A stretch of 64,000 nt of DNA, from assembly GCF_003931565.1 (NCBI RefSeq), contig NZ_RRYI01000004.1:124001-188000 (forward strand), read 5' to 3'. The notes under the pieces are model-generated. The model was not told the origin of the DNA, searched no databases, and saw only the letters and a program-made list of their open reading frames with translations. Below are positions 58,203 through 64,000 of the stretch, piece by piece (the first letter of the stretch is position 1; each line of letters starts with the position of its first letter). This stretch comes from Caulobacter sp. 602-1 (GTDB taxonomy: Bacteria > Pseudomonadota > Alphaproteobacteria > Caulobacterales > Caulobacteraceae). Position numbers and translations under genes: made by a program.

Positions 58203-58485
58203 GACGGCGTCCTCGCCCGTCATCCGCCCGCGTGTCGATCCCCCGACTATGGCTTGAACCCTATGGGCGGCCGCCCCGCCCACAAACCCTCGCGCCCAGC
58301 TTTTTTCCCCGCCGCCTTCGCAGAAGGACGGCTCCTCGCGGCGCTGCGCTTCAAAAAAGACCGTGCGCTCGGGTCCTTCGCTGGCGCTGCGGCCCTGCCG
58401 GGTTGGGGGCGGCGCGGCCCGCCCATCACGGGGCGCCTGTCGCCGGGGATCGGCCCCGACAGATCACAGGATAAGGAACACCATC

Positions 58486-58812
58486 ATGGCTTCTCTGGGC
58501 AACGTCACTCGCGGCGCCGAAACTGGCGCCTTCAAGGGCGAGCTGCGCACCACCCGCTTCCGCGCCGACATCGAGATCGTGCCGGCGCCGGACAAGCCCT
58601 CGGCCGCCCATCCCGACTACCGCGTCTATTCGAACGGCGTGGACCTTGGGGCCGGTTGGCTCAACGTCGGCCAGATCTCGGGCCGCGAATATATCGGCCT
58701 GACCCTGGCTCACCCCGACCTTGGCCCGCGCGCCATCAAGGTGACGCTGGGCCGGGCCGCCGGCCAGGACGACGACGACGTCTTCGCCCTGATCTGGAAC
58801 CCCGAGGACTGA
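58486..58812 (+). CDS. DUF736-family protein (first intact copy)
   Basis: A 108-residue protein of the DUF736 family found on alphaproteobacterial plasmids and ICEs: TGAFKGELRTTRFRADIEIVPAPDKP, then DYRVYSNGVDLGAGW, ISGREYIGLTLAHPDLG and a closing FALIWNPED. Function unknown; the beta-rich fold and island context suggest a DNA or protein-binding helper. The start follows AAGGA by 7 bases. The 120 bases upstream carry no other gene; a decayed inverted copy lies at 57813-58202. Confidence 0.85.
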   Translation: MASLGNVTRGAETGAFKGELRTTRFRADIEIVPAPDKPSAAHPDYRVYSNGVDLGAGWLNVGQISGREYIGLTLAHPDLGPRAIKVTLGRAAGQDDDDVFALIWNPED

Positions 58813-58822
58813 GGGTTCGCCG

Positions 58823-58850
58823 CCCCCGCGCCGCAAGGCGCGGGGGCTTT
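58823..58850 (+). terminator. Hairpin behind the first DUF736 gene
   Basis: A perfect 10-bp stem CCCCCGCGCC (58823-58832) with GGCGCGGGGG (58837-58846), GCAA tetraloop, then CTTT. A related sequence is fused to the end of the decayed inverted copy. Confidence 0.75.
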
Positions 58851-58905
58851 GGCGCGTCGGGGAAAGGGCAAGGCCAGGCCCCAAACCGGAGGCCGACCGG
58901 ATCGA

Positions 58906-59271
58906 TCAGGCCGCGTGGCCGGCGGCGGGCGCGGCCGGCTCGGCGAGCGCCTCGCTCTCCTCAAGCAAGGCGTAGCGGATCGGCGGCCAGGTCGCGCCCG
59001 GCTCGACCTCGCCGGGCGTCTGCTGCGATCCAGCCAGGTGGACCAGCAATTCATTCATCCCGTGGGAAACCGCGTGCGCCCAGGCGGCGTGACCGCAGTC
59101 GGCCTGGCGGCTGATGTCCTGGGCCAGGTCCAGGCAGAAGATCGTGCGCCCGCCGTCAGGATCGCGGCGGGCGAAGGCGAACAGGCCGCCGCCGCGCACG
59201 AAGCGGCCATCATGATGGTAGAGGCTCATGAACTGGACGCCGCCGATCACCACGCTGTCGTCCGTCGTCAT
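58906..59271 (-). CDS. hypothetical protein with LexA box upstream (121 aa)
   Basis: A 121-residue protein: MTTDDSVVIGGVQFMSLYHHDGRF, then GLFAFARRDPDGGRTIFCLDLAQDIS, CGHAAWAHAVSHGMNELLVHLAGS and a Pro/Glu-rich tail (ALLEESEALAEPAAPAAGHAA). No family recognised; it looks like a soluble, single-domain protein. The start at 59271 follows GGGAG by 8 bases. A LexA box GAAC-N7-GAAC sits 31 bases upstream, so it should be induced by DNA damage. Confidence 0.65.
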   Translation of the reverse strand: MTTDDSVVIGGVQFMSLYHHDGRFVRGGGLFAFARRDPDGGRTIFCLDLAQDISRQADCGHAAWAHAVSHGMNELLVHLAGSQQTPGEVEPGATWPPIRYALLEESEALAEPAAPAAGHAA

Positions 59272-59640
59272 GTCGCGTCTCCCAAGGCGTCTGAGGAATA
59301 AGAACAAAAATAGAACGAACTTCGGCCGCGAGTCGAATCCGTTCGGCGCCGAGGCTAGGGCAGGGCGCCGAGTCTTTCCCACAGGGTCTCTCTGATCGAT
59401 CGCCTTTCCCTGTGGATTGAGGGTCTCAACGCCCTGATCCACAACGTTTTGGCGCGATCCGGACAGACGCCTCCACCGCCCGCCAGGCGTCGTTGAAAAG
59501 ATCCGCGCAGGCCAGACCGGCCAAGCGCCTCGTCCCCCGGGCGCGGCCGGTCGCGGCGGCCCGGCCCGACGGTCTCCCCCGCCGTCGCCCGGGCCGCCGT
59601 TCCTAGCGCTTTCCTTGGCACGGCGGGCCGGAGCACCATC
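59272..59640. other. Intergenic region with LexA box
   Basis: No gene supported. It carries the LexA box at 59302-59316 serving the minus-strand gene, and a long G+C-rich stretch (59500-59630) before the DUF736 gene at 59641, whose promoter must be here. No stable RNA or further repeat was recognised. Confidence 0.55.
59302..59316 (-). promoter_or_regulatory. LexA (SOS) box of the 121-residue protein gene
   Basis: On the plus strand GAAC-AAAAATA-GAAC; read on the gene's strand it is GTTC-TATTTTT-GTTC, a perfect alphaproteobacterial LexA box. A third GAAC follows directly (59317-59320). It lies 31 bases upstream of the start at 59271. Confidence 0.7.
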
Positions 59641-59967
59641 ATGTCGGTCATTGGTCATTTCCGCCGCGAGGGCGACGGGTTCACCGGGCGCATCGCGACC
59701 CTGGCGCTGGACGTCACCCTGCGGCTGGCGCCGGCGACCCGCGTCTCCGCCAAGGGGCCGGATTACATCGCCCTGGTCGGAGAGAACGAGGTTGGGGCCG
59801 CCTGGAGGGCGCGAGACGAGACGGGCGCCATCCTGAACCTCAAGCTCGACGATCCAGCTTGGCCCGAACCGGTCAACACCCGATTGATGGCCGCCGAGGA
59901 CGGCGTGCTGCCTCTGACCTGGATCCGCAGGAGCGAGACCCCCGACAAGCCACCGCCGCCAGAATAG
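59641..59967 (+). CDS. DUF736-family protein (second intact copy)
   Basis: A 108-residue DUF736 protein with the standard opening SVIGHFRREGDGFTGRIATLALDVTLRLAPA, the middle DYIALVGENEVGAAWRARDETG and LNLKLDDPAWPEPVNTRL, and the end LPLTWIRRSE. It is only distantly related to the copy at 58486. Function unknown. The closing PPPPE tail is unusual. It converges on the HTH gene at 59992 with 24 bases between. Confidence 0.87.
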   Translation: MSVIGHFRREGDGFTGRIATLALDVTLRLAPATRVSAKGPDYIALVGENEVGAAWRARDETGAILNLKLDDPAWPEPVNTRLMAAEDGVLPLTWIRRSETPDKPPPPE

Positions 59968-59991
59968 CAGCGTTGCGCCGAGGCCGGATCG

Positions 59992-60528
59992 CTAACGAAG
60001 GCCAGCCCCATCGCTTTTGGGCGGACCAGACTCGGAGGTCGCGTCGGCATCGTCCGGCGTCTCGTATGTCTCGTTGATGGCGCGCTCGATATAGTCTTCC
60101 GCCGAGGCGTCCTGGCGCGCGAAGAGCTTGAGCACCTCGTCGCGAATGAACCGGAAGCCCGTCACCAATAGGCCCGCCGGCACCCGCGACAGGCGCGGCC
60201 CGACCTCGGTGAAGAGGTCGCGCATCACAATGAAGAACGCGGTCGCCATCTTGTTGTCGATCAGCAGCAAGGCCAGGTCCGGCCAGTTGAAATAGATGGC
60301 CAGCAAGATGGCGACCGCGTCGGACCGGGTGGCCTTGGCGAACAGGCGGACCTTGTTGAAATCGAACGCGCGGCGGCCCGCCTCGAAGTCCTGGTAGGTC
60401 CGCAGCGACACGCCCATGCCGACGGCGACCTGCGCTCCGGTCATGTTCCGCTCCTTGCGGATGGCCTTGACGATCTGGGACAGCAGTCTCGCCTGACGCG
60501 CCAAAGGCGCTTTGGGTGAGGCGGCCAT
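59992..60528 (-). CDS. XRE-type helix-turn-helix regulator
   Basis: A 178-residue protein with a Cro/C1-like HTH near the N-terminus (about 17-62: QIVKAIRKERNMTGAQVAVGMGVSLRTYQDFEAGRRAFD), followed by a helical middle (DLALLLIDNKMATAFFIVMRDLF) and an acidic tail (EDYIERAINETYETPDDADATSES). It probably represses island genes or acts as an immunity-type switch. The start at 60528 follows GGAG by 6 bases. It faces away from the GntR/lasso region, so the 324 bases between hold divergent promoters. Confidence 0.8.
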   Translation of the reverse strand: MAASPKAPLARQARLLSQIVKAIRKERNMTGAQVAVGMGVSLRTYQDFEAGRRAFDFNKVRLFAKATRSDAVAILLAIYFNWPDLALLLIDNKMATAFFIVMRDLFTEVGPRLSRVPAGLLVTGFRFIRDEVLKLFARQDASAEDYIERAINETYETPDDADATSESGPPKSDGAGLR

Positions 60529-60852
60529 GATACGCTCCGGACCGAGAACAACTACAGGTACAGTAGGCCAGCGCCGCCTCGACCTCGCAACCGTTTTGCG
60601 CGAATGGCTTCGTCTGTGGTCGGACAGATTGCACCTGAGAAGTCTTGCGATCGCAAAGCCCGCGCCAGCTTTGCGGTGGGATGTGCAACGATCCGGGAAA
60701 TCGTGCGCAACGATCAGGGAGCGGCGTCCCGAAACGTTGCCGGTCGATTCGCTTATCCACAGGCATGGACCGGTGCGCGCGACTTAATGGCCGCGAGGCG
60801 TCGACCGACTGGGGGCCAGCACCAAGAGTCCCGGCTTTGCCGGAGACACATC
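60529..60852. other. Divergent promoter region of the HTH and GntR genes
   Basis: No gene supported. Elements seen: a perfect 12-base palindrome TTGCGATCGCAA (60645-60656), and two near-identical 14-mers GCAACGATCMGGGA at 60685 and 60707, 22 bases (two helical turns) apart. These are candidate operators for one of the two flanking regulators. A GGAG ribosome site ends the region. Confidence 0.5.
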
Positions 60853-61407
60853 ATGGCCCGAGATCGCGACCCGTTTGACCGGACCTTGGAGACCCTGCGC
60901 CGCCGCCTGGTTGACGGCGCGCCCCTCCAGGGCGTCGCCTTGCCTGTCAAGGCGCTGGCCGCCGAACTTGGGGTCAGTCCCACGCCCGTGCGCGAGGCGC
61001 TGTCGCGCCTGGCCGGCGAAGGCTTGGTCGCGCGGACGGCGGCGGGCTATGCCGGCGTGATCCACGACGCCCGAAGCCTGGCCGAACTCTACCATCTTGC
61101 CGGCGTGCTGCTGGGCGGCCTGGTGAGCGTCTCACCGGCGCCGGCGGCCTCGGCGTCCATATCGGAAGCCCTGGACTGGCTGGAGGCCGAGGCGGGCGAT
61201 CAAACCTTGGCGACGGCGTTTCGCCGGGTCCGCGCCCAGATTTCGCCCTTCGCCGCAGCCGAACGCAAGTGTCTCTCACCGGAGCGTTGGCCCCCCGCGA
61301 GCGCCGACCTGGCCGCGTCTCTGCGTCGGTACTACGCGCGCCGCGCACACCGCAGCGGCGACATCCTCGGTGCGGCGATCGCCGAGCAGATCGGGTCGCG
61401 AATATAG
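60853..61407 (+). CDS. GntR-family regulator of the lasso peptide cluster
   Basis: A 184-residue transcription factor. The GntR winged helix is at 12-72 (FDRTLETLRRRLVDGAPLQGVALPVKALAAELGVSPTPVREALSRLAGEGLVARTAAGYAGV; the recognition helix is VSPTPVREALSRL). The short effector domain (75-184) is FCD-like and lacks an obvious metal site. It directly precedes the lasso precursors in the same direction, so I infer it controls them and perhaps itself. Start at ATG 60853 behind GGAG; upstream in-frame sequence is not conserved. Its stop lies inside the first copy of a 20-base repeat. Confidence 0.87.
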   Translation: MARDRDPFDRTLETLRRRLVDGAPLQGVALPVKALAAELGVSPTPVREALSRLAGEGLVARTAAGYAGVIHDARSLAELYHLAGVLLGGLVSVSPAPAASASISEALDWLEAEAGDQTLATAFRRVRAQISPFAAAERKCLSPERWPPASADLAASLRRYYARRAHRSGDILGAAIAEQIGSRI

Positions 61408-61417
61408 ATTTGAATAT
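61398..61417. repeat. 20-base repeat before first lasso precursor
   Basis: GCGAATATAGATTTGAATAT, repeated exactly at 61639-61658. It starts inside the end of the GntR gene. AT-rich in a GC-rich setting, it may be a promoter or operator element of the precursor unit. Confidence 0.75.
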
Positions 61418-61484
61418 AGGCGCCCGCCGTCGCCTGCTGGTCGGGCCGCATCTGTGCGGCGAACCCGTACCGAAAGGAACGACG

Positions 61485-61598
61485 ATGCAAACCACCTTCA
61501 AACTGATCGCGGTCGGATCGGCCAAGGCGCTGACCCAGGCCGGCGAGATCCAGCTCGTGCCGGAAAACATGACCCCCCGGCTCTACGAGGGTTCGTGA
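61485..61598 (+). CDS. lasso peptide precursor 1
   Basis: A 37-residue precursor. The leader MQTTFKLIAVGSAKALTQ has the GSAxxLT pattern seen in Caulobacter lasso leaders, with Thr at position -2 before the cut. The core would be AGEIQLVPENMTPRLYEGS: Ala1 with Glu9 gives a nine-residue ring, and PE precedes the ring acceptor as in caulonodin VI, whose core also starts AG and has PE at 8-9. An alternative cut before Gly2 would give an eight-residue ring but put Thr at -3. A ribosome site AAAGGAAC is upstream. It is followed by a second precursor and the B and C genes. Confidence 0.85.
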   Translation: MQTTFKLIAVGSAKALTQAGEIQLVPENMTPRLYEGS

Positions 61599-61638
61599 AC
61601 CGAGGGCGGCGGGCGGTTTCCGCCCGCCGCCGATCGCG

Positions 61639-61658
61639 GCGAATATAGATTTGAATAT
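61639..61658. repeat. 20-base repeat before second lasso precursor
   Basis: Exact copy of the 20-base sequence at 61398-61417, 84 bases upstream of the second precursor start (the first copy is 87 bases before its precursor). The spacing suggests a duplicated promoter-precursor unit. Confidence 0.75.
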
Positions 61659-61722
61659 CAATCACGCCGGTCGCTTCCTGATTGTCACCGCAAGTCGCGG
61701 TTGAACGAAAGGAGAGACCAAG

Positions 61723-61827
61723 ATGACCCAGAGACTGATCCGCGTCGGCTCCGCGTCGAGCCTGACCCACGGCACCGAAGGCGTGTTCCCTGAGGACATT
61801 TCGCCCCGGCCGCATGAAGGCATCTGA
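61723..61827 (+). CDS. lasso peptide precursor 2
   Basis: A 34-residue precursor that is easy to miss because of its length. Leader MTQRLIRVGSASSLTH, again with VGSAxxLT and Thr at -2; core GTEGVFPEDISPRPHEGI. Gly1 and Glu8 fit the standard eight-residue macrolactam ring with a ten-residue tail. Both precursors share the tail pattern PRxxEG. The ATG follows AAAGGAG by 9 bases. It is transcribed with the B and C genes 74 bases downstream, and its own copy of the 20-base repeat precedes it. Confidence 0.85.
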   Translation: MTQRLIRVGSASSLTHGTEGVFPEDISPRPHEGI

Positions 61828-61901
61828 GCCTTGCCGGCGGCGGCCGGCCAGGTCGCCGCCGGTCTTCACTTCCCTGGCTTTCCGTTCCAAGCGAGCTGAC
61901 C

Positions 61902-62558
61902 GTGCAACTTGAACTGCCCCCGGCGGTGCATGCGGTGATGATCGACGATGACCTCGTCCTTCTCGACGCGGACGCCGACATCTATTTCTGCCTGCCCTTG
62001 CCAAACGGTCTGGCGCGACTGGAGGGGCGGGGCCTGCACACGGCTGACGCCATGCTCGGCGCGGAATTGATCGGCGCGGGTCTGGCGCGGCCGGCGAGCG
62101 GGCAGGGCCCAGATCTGCCGGCGCTGCCCGCGACGCCGACCCGCACAGCCCGTGCGGTGCTGGAGGACCATCCCGATCTCCACGTCCGGTTTCGCCCGAT
62201 CCACCTGGTCGCCCTGATCGCCGCCGTCCGCGCGGCGCTGGCGAGCCGGCGCGAGACGTTCGGCGACCTGATCGCGTCCACGCCGCGGCGAGTGGGGCAG
62301 GGGCGAGGTCAGGCCGCGCTGCTGGCCGACCTCGCCGTCTGGCGGCGCATCACGCCCTGGCTGCCGCTGGATGGCCTCTGCCTCTTCCGCAGCCGCATGC
62401 TCCTGGCCTTCCTGCACGCTCTGGGCCACCGGCCCGGTTGGGTCTTCGGCGTCAGGACCTGGCCGTTCCGCGCCCACTGCTGGCTGCAGGCCGGCGACAT
62501 GGTCTTGGATGACGAGGCCGAGCGGGTGAGCGCCTTCGCGCCGATCCTGGCGGCCTGA
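61902..62558 (+). CDS. lasso peptide B protein (leader-binding domain plus cysteine protease)
   Basis: A 218-residue fused B protein. Residues 1-80 form the PqqD-like RiPP recognition element that holds the leader (HAVMIDDDLVLLDADADIYFCLP); residues about 95-218 form the transglutaminase-like protease that removes it. The triad is visible: Cys160 in DGLCLFRSRML, His192 in FRAHCWLQ and Asp203/Asp204 in MVLDDEAE. GTG at 61902 is the start. The C gene follows 3 bases after its stop. In actinobacteria these two domains are separate genes; the fusion is normal for proteobacterial lasso clusters. Confidence 0.92.
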   Translation: MQLELPPAVHAVMIDDDLVLLDADADIYFCLPLPNGLARLEGRGLHTADAMLGAELIGAGLARPASGQGPDLPALPATPTRTARAVLEDHPDLHVRFRPIHLVALIAAVRAALASRRETFGDLIASTPRRVGQGRGQAALLADLAVWRRITPWLPLDGLCLFRSRMLLAFLHALGHRPGWVFGVRTWPFRAHCWLQAGDMVLDDEAERVSAFAPILAA

Positions 62559-62561
62559 GCC

Positions 62562-64000
62562 ATGGCCTACCTGATCCTGTCCTGTCTCGGCGGCGCCAGC
62601 GCCCAGCCGTTCGAAACGATGATCCTCGACCTGCGGGCGCGCGGCTGGACTCAGGCCCTTGGGACCCATGGCCTGGCGGTCATGGTGCGGGGTCAGGCGA
62701 ATACGCCCGTCCGGGCCTTGGGCGATTGGCGGGGGACCGTCGGCGCGGTTGTCGGCGAAGTCTTCGATCGCGCCGCGCTCGACGAGGATGGCGCGGCCCT
62801 GTTCGATCTTGAGCCGCTGGGCCAGAGCGCCCGCGAGGATCCGCCCCAGGTGGCCCGGGCCTTGGCGCGCGAAGCGTTCGGCGACTATGTCGGCCTGATC
62901 CGCCGCTTCCATGGCGGCGCGCCGGTGGTGTTCACCGACCCGCTCGGCGGCCGGCCGGCCTTCGCCTGGGGAGGGGACGGGGTCACCGTCGTCGGCGACG
63001 CCCCGCCCGAAGGCTTGGCCGGGCCGCGCGACGTGGCCATCGACTGGGAGGGCGTGCGGGACCTGATGGCGGACCGGCGCCGCATGGGCGGCGCGCCGCC
63101 GCTCAAGGGCGTGACCTGGATCGAACCGGGCGTCTGTCGCCAGGGACCAGAGCTGTCCTTGCGCGAGACCCTATGGACGCCGGCGAGGGCGGCGCGACCG
63201 GGGTGGCGAGCGGGTTATCCGGCGCGCCTGCGACGGGCGGTCGATGGCGCGGTGCGGGCCTTCCTGCTCGGCAGGCGGCGGGTGCTCTGCGAGATTTCGG
63301 GCGGCCTGGACTCTGCGATCGTCGCCACCAGCCTCAAGGCGGTCGGGCGCCCGGCCGATCAGGCGCTGAACTTCTATCGCGCTCAGGTCGAAGCCGACGA
63401 AAGGGTCTATGCCGAGGCCGCCGCCGAGCGGGCCTCCACGCCCCTGCGCTGCGTGGAGCGGCCGCTGTTGGCCCTTACCGAAGCGGGGCTGATGCGCGGG
63501 GCCGGGGCCTTTCGGCCCAATTTCGAGGTTCTCGACACCGACTATGACGACTTCACCTTGGCCGCGATCGCCGAGACGCGGGCCGACATCGTCTTCACAG
63601 GCCACGGCGGGGACGTGGTCTTCTATCAGCTCCAAGCGGCGGCATTGGCGGGGGATCTCTTGCGCGGTGTCCCTTGTGAAGGCTCACGCCTGGCGCGGCT
63701 GGTCGAAGTGTCGTTGCGCACCCGACGCTCGATCTGGAGCCTTGCCGCCCAGGCGGTGCGGGGGCGGCCCAACGCCAGCGTCGTGGCCGCCACGACCGCG
63801 CCCCGGATGATCGCGCCGCCCATCCGGCCCGGGCTTTGGCATCCATGGATGGCGGGACTGGGCGCGATGCCGCCGGCCAAGCGCGCCCAGATCTCCGGCC
63901 TGGCGTTGACGCAAGGAGTGTTCGCCGACACCCGGCGCGGCGCGGCCGCGCGCCAATGCCACCCGCTGCTCAGCCAGCCGGTGGTCGAAGCATGCTTGGC
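62562..64000 (+). CDS. lasso peptide macrolactam synthetase (McjC-like), 3' truncated by window
   Basis: The gene is open from ATG 62562 to the window edge, 479 codons and still in frame. It resembles asparagine synthetase: a degenerate N-terminal amidotransferase-like domain without the catalytic Cys2 (MAYLILSCLGG, about 1-200), then the PP-loop CEISGGLDSAIVATSL (SGGLDS at residues 246-251) and the downstream TDYDDFTLAAIAETRADIVFTGHGGDVVF region. It activates the Glu/Asp side chain as an AMP ester and closes the ring with the N-terminus of the core peptide. It follows B by 3 bases, so the order is A-A-B-C. Genes beyond it are not seen. Confidence 0.93.
   Translation, partial: MAYLILSCLGGASAQPFETMILDLRARGWTQALGTHGLAVMVRGQANTPVRALGDWRGTVGAVVGEVFDRAALDEDGAALFDLEPLGQSAREDPPQVARALAREAFGDYVGLIRRFHGGAPVVFTDPLGGRPAFAWGGDGVTVVGDAPPEGLAGPRDVAIDWEGVRDLMADRRRMGGAPPLKGVTWIEPGVCRQGPELSLRETLWTPARAARPGWRAGYPARLRRAVDGAVRAFLLGRRRVLCEISGGLDSAIVATSLKAVGRPADQALNFYRAQVEADERVYAEAAAERASTPLRCVERPLLALTEAGLMRGAGAFRPNFEVLDTDYDDFTLAAIAETRADIVFTGHGGDVVFYQLQAAALAGDLLRGVPCEGSRLARLVEVSLRTRRSIWSLAAQAVRGRPNASVVAATTAPRMIAPPIRPGLWHPWMAGLGAMPPAKRAQISGLALTQGVFADTRRGAAARQCHPLLSQPVVEACL

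Larger units (their letters stand above)
46778..64000. mobile_element. Genomic island inserted behind guaA (left part)
   Basis: A tyrosine integrase starts 316 bases behind guaA, and the following 16 kb change in kind: AlpA-like regulator, HU, many unknown small genes, ArdC, DUF2958, ParB, several DUF736 genes and a lasso peptide cluster, with no core genes. The 3' end of guaA is a known insertion site for integrases of this type. The right end, and so the second attachment site, lies outside the window. No transfer (relaxase, type IV secretion) or replication genes are visible here, so whether it is an ICE, a mobilisable element or a decayed island stays open. The exact left border is inferred, not seen. 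Confidence 0.8.

Noticed and set aside
58906-59658. A longer version of the 121-residue gene starting at 59658
   Set aside because: The extra 129 residues are Arg/Gly/Pro-rich, cross the LexA box, and a proper ribosome site precedes the ATG at 59271.
60550-60570. LexA-like half box before the XRE gene
   Set aside because: Only one GTTC/GAAC half is present; the other half reads GGTA/TACC.
46778-64000. CRISPR arrays or rRNA genes in the island
   Set aside because: No regularly spaced repeats of 20-40 bases and no rRNA-like sequence were seen; the tandem GAGAC repeat is too short.

Overview
The window looks like chromosome of a Caulobacter species (Alphaproteobacteria, Caulobacterales). High-GC codon use, the PilZ protein at 19772 carrying exactly the residues (R11, R12, D38, W75) known from Caulobacter crescentus DgrA, an alphaproteobacterial GyrA, and a gene order I recall as that of C. 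crescentus (gyrA, coaD, peptidylprolyl isomerases, queA-tgt, cysTWA, dgrA, ast genes, guaB, guaA) all point that way. The species cannot be fixed from this sequence alone.

Positions 1-46777 are ordinary core genome. In order: a truncated 3-hydroxyisobutyrate dehydrogenase-family gene; biotin synthesis (bioF-bioD divergent from bioA); a DMT exporter; a lipoprotein and periplasmic Cu/Zn superoxide dismutase; gyrA and coaD; a glutathione transferase; three cyclophilin-type isomerases; an EEP-family phosphohydrolase; the queuosine pair queA-tgt; tRNA-Lys; sulfate permease genes cysT-cysW-cysA; the c-di-GMP receptor dgrA; a three-gene minus-strand operon (circularly permuted ATP-grasp, alpha-E, transglutaminase-like); tamA-tamB; an arginine succinyltransferase catabolic operon (M20 hydrolase-astA-astD-astB-GNAT); a membrane LytTR regulator divergent from an acyltransferase; phenylalanine hydroxylase; hspQ; ppx/gppA-rlmE-K+ channel; and guaB-MAPEG-rsmB-like-guaA.

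From 46778 to the end lies a genomic island directly behind guaA, a known integration hot spot. It opens with a cluster of TGACGGTA repeats that look like integrase arm sites, then a tyrosine integrase, an AlpA-like regulator, an HU protein, small unknown genes, an AlkB-type DNA repair operon with a perfect alphaproteobacterial LexA box, a HEPN-like protein, an HTH-nuclease fusion, and an ICE/plasmid-type block (ArdC antirestriction, DUF2958, ParB, DUF736 genes including a decayed inverted copy). A second LexA box precedes another unknown gene. No partition ATPase, conjugation or replication genes are visible in the window.

The most interesting part is at 60853-64000: a lasso peptide gene cluster. 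It has a GntR regulator, two short tandem precursor genes (the second, at 61723, is only 34 codons), a fused B protein (leader-binding domain plus cysteine protease) and the start of the ATP-dependent macrolactam cyclase. Each precursor is preceded by the same 20-base sequence, so the promoter-precursor unit looks duplicated. The two cores differ: one starts with Gly and predicts an 8-residue ring, the other probably starts with Ala and predicts a 9-residue ring.
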